A stretch of 55,409 bases of DNA, taken from positions 1 through 55,409 of the forward strand of contig NZ_BOQL01000009.1 of the NCBI RefSeq assembly GCF_018332655.1. The letters are read 5' to 3'. Origin of the DNA: Actinoplanes auranticolor. GTDB lineage: Bacteria; Actinomycetota; Actinomycetes; Mycobacteriales; Micromonosporaceae. Positions 8,083 through 16,839 of the stretch are shown piece after piece. Position numbers and translations under genes: made by a program. The notes below the pieces were generated by a model. It saw only the letters and a program-made list of their open reading frames with translations, did no database searches and had not been told where the DNA came from. Each line of letters opens with the position of its first letter. The first letter of the stretch is position 1.

Positions 8083-8206
8083 TTTCCCTCCTCGCTGTGG
8101 GCCTCGGCCGCGGTCAGGGTGAGGCCGTAGACCTCCCGGCGCTGCTCGATCTTGACGAGGGTCTCGGGTGATGCCCGATAGCCCGATCATCTGTATATTG
8201 GCCGCC

Positions 8207-8548
8207 ATGGCAGGCATGCGGCGTCCGACCTTTCTGATCCTGTCGGCGCTCGCCCTGGGTCCGCTGCACGGGTACGCGGTGATCAAAGAAGTCGCGCGGT
8301 TGTCGGACGACAGCGTGCACCTCGCCGCCGGCACGCTGTATGCGGCGCTCGACCGGCTCAGCGACGAGGGCCTGGTCGAGGTGGACCGGGAGCAGACCGT
8401 CGACGGCCGGCTCCGTCGCTACTACCGGCTGACCGCTACGGGCACCGCCGCGCTGGCCGCCGAGGCCGAGCAGATGCAACGCGACGCCCGGATGGTGACT
8501 CAGCGGCTGCGCGGAGCCGGTCCCGCCGGCGCTCCCAGCCCGGCCTGA
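8207..8548 (+). CDS. PadR-family transcriptional regulator
   Basis: A 113-residue PadR protein. Winged-helix landmarks are PTFLILSALALGPLHGYAVIKEV, LAAGTLYAALDRLSDEGLVEV and GRLRRYYRLTATG. The ATG at 8207 was chosen over upstream in-frame starts because the family begins right there. An AT-rich TGTATATT (8192-8199) sits just upstream and could be part of the promoter or an operator. It is followed after 53 bp by a membrane-protein gene on the same strand, an arrangement typical of PadR regulators with a membrane-protein partner. Confidence 0.88.
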   Translation: MAGMRRPTFLILSALALGPLHGYAVIKEVARLSDDSVHLAAGTLYAALDRLSDEGLVEVDREQTVDGRLRRYYRLTATGTAALAAEAEQMQRDARMVTQRLRGAGPAGAPSPA

Positions 8549-8601
8549 GCGACCTGATGGCATCACCCCGGCCCACACCCTGACCAGCGGAAGGAACCAC
8601 C

Positions 8602-9654
8602 ATGCCCGACGACATCCGGACCACCCGGCTGGCCCGCGGATACCGTCGGTGGCTGATGGCCTACCCCCGCGCCTACCGACGGGAACGCGGCCCGGAGATC
8701 ATCGCGACGCTGCTCGACGCCGCGGATCCCCACCGGTCCCGTCCGGCCGCCCGCGAGGCTGCGTTCCTGCTCCGACACGGGCTAAGCCGACGGGTCGCCG
8801 AGGCCGGACGCCGGGCGTTCGTGGTCGCGGCGTTCGCCGCCGTCCTCGGTGGGCTCAGCGGTATCGCGCTCGGCTCGTGGCTGGCCTGGCGGGACGTGGA
8901 CCCGATGGCGCCCGACAAGGCCACCGCGATCAGTCTCGCTCCTACGGTGCTGCCCTTTCCCTTCGAGGACAGGGCCGGCCAGTTCGGGCGGAGCACTTTC
9001 TGGAACCCGTACAGCAAGAACACCCTGCACGGCGGCACCGGCGTACGCGTCGGGAGGACGTCGGTGACCGGTTTCGTGCCCCCGGGTGCCACGGTGGAGC
9101 AGGTCGTCGCCGGTGTCCACCAGCGGATGCGGGCACAGGGCTGGCAGAACGTCCAGACCAAGGTCCACCGCACCGGGTCGAGCACGTCGCCCCTTGTGAA
9201 AGCCGAGGTGACCGGCACCCGGGCCGGTTACCTCGCCGCGGTGCAGATCGCCCCGGCCCTGACCTTCGACCTGATGTGGGCCGAGCCGCCCGGCCACCTG
9301 CGCGACACCATTCTCGGCGGCCTGGCCGGCATGCTGCTCGGCGCGCTCTTCGGGCTGTGCACCTCGATCCGGATGCGCCGCTACGGCCCGCGGATGCAGC
9401 GGGTGTACTCGGGACTCTGCGTCGCCACGCTGCTGATGCTCGCCCCGGCCTGCCTGGGCAACATCCCCACCGCGACCGGATCCCTGCTGGCCAACACCCA
9501 TCGCAACGGCCCCGGGCCCTCGGTGTACTGGGGCGGCTTCGTGATGTACGGGGCCGAGCCGCTGGCCATCCTGTCCCTGGTGCCGATCCTGGCCATCATC
9601 GTGGGCTGCGTCTGGCCGCGCCCGGCACCCGCCCGCACGTCCACCACCGCCTGA
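8602..9654 (+). CDS. Membrane protein in PadR operon, unknown function
   Basis: A 350-residue protein. The first 70 residues are a conserved-looking amphipathic start (RGYRRWLMAYPRAYRRERGPEI...). This is followed by membrane helices at about 71-95, 235-255, 275-295 and 318-342, with a soluble region between helices 1 and 2 (residues about 96-230) that probably faces outside. I know the N-terminal YRRWLxAYPRxYRRERGxE pattern from actinobacterial genes that follow padR, but no function is established to my knowledge. GGAAGG precedes the ATG. It is probably cotranscribed with padR. Confidence 0.7.
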   Translation: MPDDIRTTRLARGYRRWLMAYPRAYRRERGPEIIATLLDAADPHRSRPAAREAAFLLRHGLSRRVAEAGRRAFVVAAFAAVLGGLSGIALGSWLAWRDVDPMAPDKATAISLAPTVLPFPFEDRAGQFGRSTFWNPYSKNTLHGGTGVRVGRTSVTGFVPPGATVEQVVAGVHQRMRAQGWQNVQTKVHRTGSSTSPLVKAEVTGTRAGYLAAVQIAPALTFDLMWAEPPGHLRDTILGGLAGMLLGALFGLCTSIRMRRYGPRMQRVYSGLCVATLLMLAPACLGNIPTATGSLLANTHRNGPGPSVYWGGFVMYGAEPLAILSLVPILAIIVGCVWPRPAPARTSTTA

Positions 9655-9691
9655 GCGCGGACGAACCGGCGGTGGCGCGTATGGTCGGGCG

Positions 9692-10528
9692 GTGAATCCC
9701 GCTGACCTGCAGGGCCTTCGATCGGGAGACCTCGAGACCCGCGAAACACATGTGCACCGTCTGCTCGACCGGGCCAGAACGCAGGGTGACGAGTCAGCCA
9801 TCGCGGCGCTGCACACGCTCGTCCGCGACTACCGGGATTTCCACCGGTCGTTGTATTCGCGGGCGATGAACCAGGCGGCTGTGTTCGCGGATGCCGGACT
9901 GCAGGAGCCGCTGCTCGCCGCGCTCGCCGACACCCGGTACAACTGCCAGGCCTGGGCGGCGATGGGTTGTGCGGCCATGGACGTCCGGGCCGCCGTACCC
10001 CAGCTGATCACGCTCCTCGACCACTCGCAGTGGATCGTCCGGGGCGAGACGGTGACCGCGCTCGGCCGCCTCGGCGACGCCTCGGTCGTCCCGGCGCTGC
10101 GGCCGTTGCTCGGCGATCAGGCCGACTGGCTGCGCCAGCGGACCGCCGACGCCCTGGCCCGCATCGGCGGCGACGCGGCGCTGGAAGCGCTGTGGCACGA
10201 GTTCGAGCACCGGCGCTTCCCCCGGATCGGCTACGTGGCCAGCACGCTGGCCCAGTTCGCGCCGGAGGTGGTGCCCCGCCTGCTGGCCGCGGCCGACAGC
10301 CCGGACCCGGACCAGCGGTACTGGGCTGCCGTCGCACTCGGCTCCACCGGCGACGACCGGGCAGTCCCCACCTTGGAACGCCTGATGGCCACCGACCGCG
10401 GCAGCACCGTTTTCGACGGCGAAGTCCGCGCAGCCGCCAAGAAGGCCCTGCGCACCCTGCGCCGCATCCAGACCGCCATCGCCGAACGCGAAACAGCCCT
10501 CCAGACCGCGCCACCGCAAGGCAGCTGA
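9692..10528 (+). CDS. HEAT-repeat protein
   Basis: A 278-residue all-helical protein with four or five HEAT/PBS-lyase-type repeats between about residues 70 and 265 (for example VRGETVTALGRLGDASVVPALRP-type units, then LRQRTADALARIGG and YWAAVALGSTGDDRAVPTLERL). Such repeats act as protein-binding scaffolds. It starts at a GTG with no clear Shine-Dalgarno sequence. Its stop is one base before the ATG of the P-loop kinase gene, so the two are translationally coupled and probably work together. Confidence 0.82.
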   Translation: MNPADLQGLRSGDLETRETHVHRLLDRARTQGDESAIAALHTLVRDYRDFHRSLYSRAMNQAAVFADAGLQEPLLAALADTRYNCQAWAAMGCAAMDVRAAVPQLITLLDHSQWIVRGETVTALGRLGDASVVPALRPLLGDQADWLRQRTADALARIGGDAALEALWHEFEHRRFPRIGYVASTLAQFAPEVVPRLLAAADSPDPDQRYWAAVALGSTGDDRAVPTLERLMATDRGSTVFDGEVRAAAKKALRTLRRIQTAIAERETALQTAPPQGS

Positions 10529-10529
10529 G

Positions 10530-11066
10530 ATGGGCAGACCAACACTGTTCCTGACCGTGGGACTCCCCTGCACGGGAAAGACCACCGCCGCCCGCCGCAT
10601 CGAAGTCGAGCAGCAAGCGCTCCGCCTCACCAAGGACGAATGGATCAAAGCCCTCTACGGCCACGAAAACCCACCCCTGGCCGGCGACGTGATCGAGGGA
10701 CGACTCATCCAGATCGCTTTGCGAGCTCTCGAACTGGGCACCAACGTCGTGATCGACTACGGCCTCTGGAGCCGGAACGAACGCTCCGCGCTCCGCCAGG
10801 CAGCGAAAGACCTGGGCGCGAACGCAGAACTGCACTACTTCGAGCTGCCCCTGGCCGAACAGCGCAAACGAGCCGACCGCCGCCAGGCCGAAGCCCCCCA
10901 CACCACGTGGCCGATGTCCGACGAGGAACTCGCCGAATGGGCCGCCGCCATCGAAATCCCCACCCCGGGCGAACTGAACGGCACGGAACCCATCGACGCC
11001 CCGCCCCCAGGCTTCGAAACCTGGGCCACCTGGCGCCACCACCGCTGGCCCCCCTCAGTCTCCTGA
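10530..11066 (+). CDS. P-loop kinase / AAA_33-type NTPase
   Basis: A 178-residue protein. The Walker A motif is GLPCTGKTTAARR (about residues 11-23). TKDEWIKALYG carries the substrate-side Asp typical of small-molecule and zeta-toxin-like kinases, and the lid region is LAEQRKRADRRQAE. It probably phosphorylates a small molecule or nucleotide; the substrate cannot be predicted. It is coupled to the HEAT-repeat gene with a 1-bp gap. Confidence 0.78.
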   Translation: MGRPTLFLTVGLPCTGKTTAARRIEVEQQALRLTKDEWIKALYGHENPPLAGDVIEGRLIQIALRALELGTNVVIDYGLWSRNERSALRQAAKDLGANAELHYFELPLAEQRKRADRRQAEAPHTTWPMSDEELAEWAAAIEIPTPGELNGTEPIDAPPPGFETWATWRHHRWPPSVS

Positions 11067-11127
11067 GCCGGGGCGAGCACGACGAGAACGTCGCCCTGGT
11101 GAGCCGGCGGCGATGGACTCCGGTGAT

Positions 11128-11685
11128 TCAGCGCGCGCGGCGGTAGTGCACGGCGATCACGCCGTTGCGGAGCGGCTCCGCCGACACCAGCTCGAGCTGG
11201 CGCGTGGCGGGCAGCCCGCCCTGGTACAGGGTCGGGCCATGGCCGACGATCCTGGGCTGGACGAGCAACTTGTACTCGTCGATCAGGTCCAGCCGATCAA
11301 GCTCGGTCGCCAGCTTGCCGCTCGCGAGCAGAACCCCGTCCGGGTTCGCGTCCTTGAGCTCCTGCACGCCCTCGCGCAGATCACCACCGATGTGGTGGCT
11401 GTTGGTCCACGGGAAGTCCTTGCGCGTCGACGACACCACATACTTGGGCTTGGCCTCCAGCTTGGCCGCCCACTCGCGCATGGCAGGCGGCGCGTCCACG
11501 TCGCCGCGGGCGACGGCCGGCCAGTGCCCCTCCATCATCTCGTAGGTGACGCGCCCCCACAGCATCGCCCCGCACTCATCCATGCGACTGGTGAAGAAGG
11601 CATGCGTCTCATCGTCAGCGATCCCCTCCTGATGATCGACGCAACCGTCCAGGGTGACGTTGATGCTGAAGGTAAGAAGTCCCAT
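11128..11685 (-). CDS. Dihydrofolate reductase-family (RibD C-terminal-like) protein
   Basis: A 185-residue NADPH-dependent reductase-fold protein. Recognisable features are LTFSINVTLDGCVDH at the N-terminus, MLWGRVTYEMMEGHWP, KYVVSSTRKD, and GGDLREGVQELK followed by DGVLLASGKLATEL. This is the YyaP/YwjB-like branch common in actinobacteria and annotated 'dihydrofolate reductase family'; its true substrate is unknown. The ATG at 11685 was chosen as the first in-frame start adjacent to the fold. Its 3' neighbour is the convergent kinase gene, 61 bp away. Confidence 0.85.
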   Translation of the reverse strand: MGLLTFSINVTLDGCVDHQEGIADDETHAFFTSRMDECGAMLWGRVTYEMMEGHWPAVARGDVDAPPAMREWAAKLEAKPKYVVSSTRKDFPWTNSHHIGGDLREGVQELKDANPDGVLLASGKLATELDRLDLIDEYKLLVQPRIVGHGPTLYQGGLPATRQLELVSAEPLRNGVIAVHYRRAR

Positions 11686-12099
11686 GGCCGCCGAGTCTAG
11701 GACCCACGACAGCATCACAACGCCCCGACGAGCGGCGCGCCGACCCCTCAAGGAACCCGCACCCCGTCACCGCCCGGCAACGCGCCTCCAGCCAACCGCG
11801 TAACCGGCACCAGCCCGGCCAACCACCACCGCAACCGGCGAGGTACGTCCGCACGACCCACCACCCAGGCCCGCCTGCCCGACAAAATCCCCGGCAAAAT
11901 CCACAGCGCGGCAGCCAGACCGCTACCGCACGGGGACCGCCCACAAAGCGAGCCGCCCAGCAGCGAAGAACCAAACGCTTGCCGCAACAGGCCACCATGC
12001 AAGGTGGAGGGCCGGGGGTGACCAAGAACGGCATAAAAACGCTCCACCAGCCGTCTTGGTCACCCCCGGCCCTCCACCGTCCCATCGCAAGAAAAAGAA
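11686..12099. other. Long non-coding interval downstream of parC
   Basis: There is no credible gene here. The plus strand of about 11720-12000 is unusually rich in C and A and poor in T (strong strand asymmetry). Frames open on the minus strand have poor, Trp/Cys/Gly-rich composition. The only clear element is the long perfect hairpin at 12003-12078. Confidence 0.6.
12003..12078. terminator. 25-bp perfect hairpin, probable parC terminator
   Basis: Arms 12003-12027 and 12054-12078 are perfect reverse complements over 25 bp, with a 26-nt loop. It lies 22 bp after the parC stop codon. There is no U-tract on the exit side, which is common for actinobacterial terminators. The arm length is more than a terminator needs, so a repeat element is also possible. 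Confidence 0.65.
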
Positions 12100-14622
12100 C
12101 TAACCCCGCTCGATCAGATGCCCAACAATCTGAGGCCCCATGAGAACGGCCTCACCAGACCCGTCCCGCCGAGAATCAACCGCAGGAAGCTCAACCGGAT
12201 CACCGGTAGCACTGGCACCAACCGGACGCGGCCCAACCCAGGCAACAGTCAAAGCCGTCTCCCCCTTGAGGAACCGCTGCACCCGGACCCCGCCGGTAGC
12301 CCGCCCCTTGGCCGGATAGAGCCCGAACGGCGTCACCTTCACCTGAGTGCCGGTCGACGTCACCACCATCGGCTCCCCATGCTGCGGATCGGTGGTGCTC
12401 ACCGCATTGAACGACACAGCCTCAGCCCCGGACGACAGATTCATGCCGGCCATCCCGCCGCCCTTCAACCCCTGCGGCCGGACCAGCTTGGCCGGGAACC
12501 GCAACAGGGAGGCGTCCGACGACACGAAGGCGAGCGACTCGCTGCCGTCGGTCAGCCAGGTCGCGCCCAGCACCTCGTCGCCGTCCTTGAGGGTGATGAC
12601 CTCGAACTCGTCCGAGCGGACCGGCCATTCCGGGGTGCAGACCTTGACCACGCCCTGCCGGGTGCCCAGGGCCAGACCGGGTGAGCCGGTCGCGCCGAGC
12701 GGGGCCAGGCCGACGACCTTCTCCCCCGGCTCCAGCGGGATCAGCTCGGAGGCCGACATGCCACCGCGCACCGAGACGGTGCCGGACTGCTCCGGCAGGA
12801 CCGGCAGGGGCAGCACGTCCACCTTGAACGCCCGCCCCGTGCTGGTCACCAGCAGCACGCGGCCGCGGGCGGTGGAGTGCACGACCGAGCGGACCGCGTC
12901 GTGCTTGACCCGGCCGCTGCGCCGGCGCCCCTCGGTCGCCTCCTCGCTCTCCGCCGCGGTGCGGGCGATCAGCCCGGTCGCGGAGAGGATGACCTGGCAG
13001 GGGTCGTCGGCCACCTCGAGCGGGCCGGCCGGCGCGGACGCCGCGAGGACCTCCTTGAGGTCGCCGTCGATCAGGGTGGTGCGCCGGGCGACGCCGAACT
13101 CCGAGGCCACCGCGGCCAGCTCGTCCGAGACGACCTGCTTGAGGACGTCGTCGTTGTCCAGAATCCGGCTGAGCTCCGCGATCTCGCCGCGCAGGCGCTC
13201 CTGCTCGGTCTCCAGCTCGATGCGGTCGAAGCGGGTGAGCCGGCGCAGCGGGGTGTCCAGGATGTACGTCGCCTGGATGTCGCTGAGCCCGAACTCGCTC
13301 ATCAGGCCCGCCTTGGCGGCCGCGGCGTCGTCGCTGCCGCGGATGATCGCGACCACCCGGTCGATGTCGATCAGGGCGATGAGCAGGCCGTCGACCAGGT
13401 GCAGGCGGTCCTGGCGCTTGGTGCGCCGGTGCGTGGTCCGCCGGGTGACCACCTCGTAGCGGTGGGCCAGGAACACCTCGAGCAGCGCCTTGAGCCCCAG
13501 CGTCCGCGGCTGGCCGTCGACCAGGACCAGGTTGTTGATGCCGAACGACGACTCCAGCGGGGTCAGCCGGTAGAGGTCGGCCAGCAGGGCCTGCGGGTTG
13601 ACGCCGACCTTGCACTCGATGACCAGCCGGATGCCGTGCTCGCGGTCGGTGAGGTCCTTGACGTCGGCGATGCCCTGCAGCCGGGCCGGCTGGCGCTGGC
13701 CCTTGCGCGGGCCGGAGGTGATCAGCTTGCCCTTCACCTCGTCGGTGATCGCCTCGATGATCTTCTCGGTGCCCACGCCGTACGGCAGCTGCACGACGGT
13801 GATCGCCTGGCGGCCACGGCCACCCTCCAGCGGGCCGGTCTGGGCGCGGGCCCGCATCCGCACCACGCCCCGGCCGGTCTCGTACGCCCGGCGCACCTCG
13901 TCCAGGCCGAGCAGCTGCCCGCCGGTGGGCAGGTCGGGGCCCGGCACGAACCGCATGAGCTCGTCGAGGTCGGCCTCCGGCTGGGTGATCAGGTGCCGGG
14001 CCGCCGTGACGACCTCGCCCAGGTTGTGCGGGATCATGTTGGTCGCCATGCCGACGGCGATCCCGGACGTGCCGTTGACCAGCAGGTTGGGGAAGGCCGC
14101 GGGCAGCACCTTGGGCTCGAGCTCGGAGCCGTCGTAGTTGGGCTTGAAGTCGACCGTGCCCTCGCCGAGCTCGCCGACCAGCAGCATCGCCTCGCGCGAC
14201 ATCCGGGCCTCGGTGTACCGCGAGGCGGCCGGGCCGTCGTCGGGCGAGCCGAAGTTGCCGTGGCCGTCGATCAGCGGCGCGTTGAGCGAGAAGTCCTGGG
14301 CCAGGCGCACCATCGCGTCGTAGATCGCCAGGTCACCGTGGGGGTGGTAGCGGCCCATCACGTCACCGACGACGCGGGCCGACTTGACGTAGGCCCGGTC
14401 GGGACGGTGGCCCTGCTCCTGCATCGACCACAGGATGCGGCGGTGCACCGGCTTGAGGCCGTCGCGGGCGTCCGGCAGGGCGCGCGAGTGGATGACCGAG
14501 TAGGCGTACTCCAGGTAGGAGTCCTCGACCTCGGTGGTGAGCGGGTTGTCGATGACCCGGGCGCCGGCCTGGTCGAAGGCCGACAGGTCCACCCGGGACT
14601 GCTCGTTCTTGCGGCGTGCCAT
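12100..14622 (-). CDS. parC: DNA topoisomerase IV subunit A
   Basis: An 840-residue type IIA topoisomerase A subunit. The catalytic tyrosine is Y136 in AASRYTEARMS. The winged-helix region includes RYHPHGDLAIYDAMVRL, and the C-terminal half is a beta-pinwheel with GRVLLVTSTGRAFKV-type blades. There is no Q-R-R-G-G-x-G GyrA box, and the partner upstream is ParE-like, so topoisomerase IV (decatenation) fits better than gyrase. The position matching E. coli GyrA Ser83 is Leu98. It is second in an operon with parE (55-bp gap) and followed by a strong hairpin. The start is an ATG with only a distant GAGAGG. Confidence 0.9.
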   Translation of the reverse strand: MARRKNEQSRVDLSAFDQAGARVIDNPLTTEVEDSYLEYAYSVIHSRALPDARDGLKPVHRRILWSMQEQGHRPDRAYVKSARVVGDVMGRYHPHGDLAIYDAMVRLAQDFSLNAPLIDGHGNFGSPDDGPAASRYTEARMSREAMLLVGELGEGTVDFKPNYDGSELEPKVLPAAFPNLLVNGTSGIAVGMATNMIPHNLGEVVTAARHLITQPEADLDELMRFVPGPDLPTGGQLLGLDEVRRAYETGRGVVRMRARAQTGPLEGGRGRQAITVVQLPYGVGTEKIIEAITDEVKGKLITSGPRKGQRQPARLQGIADVKDLTDREHGIRLVIECKVGVNPQALLADLYRLTPLESSFGINNLVLVDGQPRTLGLKALLEVFLAHRYEVVTRRTTHRRTKRQDRLHLVDGLLIALIDIDRVVAIIRGSDDAAAAKAGLMSEFGLSDIQATYILDTPLRRLTRFDRIELETEQERLRGEIAELSRILDNDDVLKQVVSDELAAVASEFGVARRTTLIDGDLKEVLAASAPAGPLEVADDPCQVILSATGLIARTAAESEEATEGRRRSGRVKHDAVRSVVHSTARGRVLLVTSTGRAFKVDVLPLPVLPEQSGTVSVRGGMSASELIPLEPGEKVVGLAPLGATGSPGLALGTRQGVVKVCTPEWPVRSDEFEVITLKDGDEVLGATWLTDGSESLAFVSSDASLLRFPAKLVRPQGLKGGGMAGMNLSSGAEAVSFNAVSTTDPQHGEPMVVTSTGTQVKVTPFGLYPAKGRATGGVRVQRFLKGETALTVAWVGPRPVGASATGDPVELPAVDSRRDGSGEAVLMGPQIVGHLIERG

Positions 14623-14677
14623 GTCTGAAGAAAAGCCTCTCAGGACGAACTTGCATGGGTTTCCGCTGCGGGTCAGC

Positions 14678-16732
14678 TCAGGCGTCGATCGTTTCCTGGT
14701 CGATGCGGCCGGCCGCCTCGATCAGCCAGTTCTTGCGCGGCTCGACCCGCTCACCCATCAGCAGCTCCAGCGTCGCCTCGGCCCGTTCGGCGTCGTCGAG
14801 AGTGATCCGCCGGACCGTGCGGGTGGCCGGGTTCATCGTGGTGTCCCACAGCTCGTCGGCGTCCATCTCGCCGAGACCCTTGAACCGGCTCACCGGGGCG
14901 AGCGACTTACCGGCGCGCTCCAGCCGGGTGAGCGCGGCCTCCATCTCCTGCTGGGTGTAGGTGAAGATGGTCTCGGGGTTACGGCCCTTGGTGGTGATCT
15001 TGTGCAGCGGCGGCATCGCGGCGAAGAGCCGGCCCTGCTCGATCACCGGGCGCATGTACTTGGCGAAGAGGGTGATCAGCAGGGTGCGGATGTGCGAGCC
15101 GTCGACGTCCGCGTCCGCCATGATCATGACGCGGCCGTAGCGCATCGTGCTCATGTCGAAGGTGCGCCCGGAGCCGGCTCCCAGCACCTGCACGATGGCC
15201 GAGCACTCCACGTTGTCCAGGACCTGTTGCAGGCTGGCCTTCTGCACGTTGAGGATCTTGCCGCGGATCGGCAGCAGCGCCTGGTATTCGGAGCTGCGGG
15301 CCATCCGGGCGGTGCCGAGCGCGCTGTCACCCTCGACGATGTAGAGCTCGCTGCGGCCGATGCCGGTGGAGCGGCAGTCGACCAGCTTGGGCGGCATGGA
15401 CGCGCCTTCGAGGGCGGTCTTGCGGCGGGCCGCGTCCTTCTGCTGCTTCTGGGTCAGGCGGACCCGGGCGGCGTCGACGACCTTCTGCAGGACCGTGCGG
15501 GCCTCGCTCTTGGTGCGCCGGTCGTCGATCCAGGCCTTGAGGTGCTGCTCGACCAGGGTCTGCAGCACCCGGGTGATGCCGGCGGTGGAGAGCTCGTCCT
15601 TGGTCTGCGAGGTGAACTGCGGCTCGGGCACCCGCACGTGGATCACCGCGGTCATGCCCTCCAGCAGGTCGTCCAGGACCGGCACGTCCTCCTTGGGCTT
15701 GAGCAGCCCGCGGGCGTTGCGGATGGCGTCGCCCAGCGCCCGGACCAGGGCCCGCTCGAAGCCCTTGCGGTGGGTGCCGCCGTGCACGTTGCGGATGGTG
15801 TTGGTGAAGGACTCCACCGTGCGGTCGTAGCCGGTGCCCCAGCGGAACGCGACCTCGACCTGGGCCTTGCGCTCGACATTGGACTGCATGACGCCGTTGG
15901 CGTCGGCGGCGTTCTCCTTGTAGGTGCCCTCACCGGCGACCATCAGGATCCCGGAGACGGGCTTGTCGCCGGCCGGGGTGAGGAACTCCACCATGTCGGT
16001 GAGTCCGTGCGGATAGTGGAACTTCTCCTCGGCCGGCTCCTCGCCGGTGTGGTCGCGCAGGACGTAGGCGACGCCCGGGACGAGGAACGCGGTGTTGCGC
16101 AGCTTGGCCCGCACCACGTCGACGTCCAGGCGGGCGCCGGTCTCGAAGTACCGCGCGTCGTACCAGTAGCGGATCGAGGTGCCGGTGCGCTCGCCGCGCT
16201 TCATCTTGCGCACCACGCGCAGGCCGCTCTGCGTCTGGAACGGCGCGTCCGGGCCGGGGCCGGCGAACACGCCGGGCACGCCCCGCTGGAAGGACAGCTC
16301 GTGCACCTTGCCGTCGCGCCGGACGGTCACGTCGAAGCGCAGGGACAGGGCGTTGACCGCGGAGGCGCCGACGCCGTGCAGGCCGCCGGAGGTCTTGTAG
16401 CCGGAGCCGCCGAACTTGCCGCCGGCGTGCAGCCGGGTGAGCACCAGCTCGACGCCGTTGAGGCCGGACTTGGCGTTGATGTCGGTCGGGATGCCGCGGC
16501 CGTCGTCGTCGACCTGCACCGAGCCGTCGGCGTGCAGAATCACCTCGACGTGCTCGGCGTGCCCGCCGACACCCTCGTCGGTGGCGTTGTCGAGGATCTC
16601 GTTGGCGAGGTGGTTGACGCCGCGGCTGTCGGTGGAACCGATGTACATACCCGGCCGCTTGCGGACCGCATCGAGTCCTTCGAGGTGCGTGAGGTCATCA
16701 GCCCCGTAGAGGATCTCTGGTTGCGCAGTCAC
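14678..16732 (-). CDS. parE: DNA topoisomerase IV subunit B
   Basis: A 684-residue ATPase subunit. GHKL motifs are EILDNATDEGVGG, DDDGRGIPTD and GLHGVGASAVNAL (residues about 45-130). The transducer domain follows, and the TOPRIM domain has EGDSALGTARMARS and the metal-binding DADVDGSH. The C-terminal RFKGLGEMDADELWDTTMNP block is typical. The SGGLHGVGASAVNALS...FQRGVPG pattern matches actinobacterial ParE as I remember it. It starts at a GTG and is first gene of the parE-parC operon. Confidence 0.92.
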   Translation of the reverse strand: MTAQPEILYGADDLTHLEGLDAVRKRPGMYIGSTDSRGVNHLANEILDNATDEGVGGHAEHVEVILHADGSVQVDDDGRGIPTDINAKSGLNGVELVLTRLHAGGKFGGSGYKTSGGLHGVGASAVNALSLRFDVTVRRDGKVHELSFQRGVPGVFAGPGPDAPFQTQSGLRVVRKMKRGERTGTSIRYWYDARYFETGARLDVDVVRAKLRNTAFLVPGVAYVLRDHTGEEPAEEKFHYPHGLTDMVEFLTPAGDKPVSGILMVAGEGTYKENAADANGVMQSNVERKAQVEVAFRWGTGYDRTVESFTNTIRNVHGGTHRKGFERALVRALGDAIRNARGLLKPKEDVPVLDDLLEGMTAVIHVRVPEPQFTSQTKDELSTAGITRVLQTLVEQHLKAWIDDRRTKSEARTVLQKVVDAARVRLTQKQQKDAARRKTALEGASMPPKLVDCRSTGIGRSELYIVEGDSALGTARMARSSEYQALLPIRGKILNVQKASLQQVLDNVECSAIVQVLGAGSGRTFDMSTMRYGRVMIMADADVDGSHIRTLLITLFAKYMRPVIEQGRLFAAMPPLHKITTKGRNPETIFTYTQQEMEAALTRLERAGKSLAPVSRFKGLGEMDADELWDTTMNPATRTVRRITLDDAERAEATLELLMGERVEPRKNWLIEAAGRIDQETIDA

Positions 16733-16839
16733 GAGGTATTACTCCCGGCAGTGGCAGCTGTCAACGACGCGGCGAGCCTACCGGGCACCTCCGACGACTT
16801 TCGTGAGGCCGACCGTGAGCTGGTCTCCATAACACACGA

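Noticed and set aside
11615..12085. Possible small genes on the minus strand between parC and the RibD-like gene
   Set aside because: Trp/Cys/Gly-rich translations without a ribosome site, and they run through the long hairpin.
12877..14628. Long plus-strand frame opposite parC
   Set aside because: Antisense to a clearly conserved topoisomerase; no motif of its own.
12100..16732. Calling this pair gyrA/gyrB
   Set aside because: No GyrA box in the A subunit, B-subunit signature is ParE-like, and there are no dnaA/dnaN/recF neighbours.
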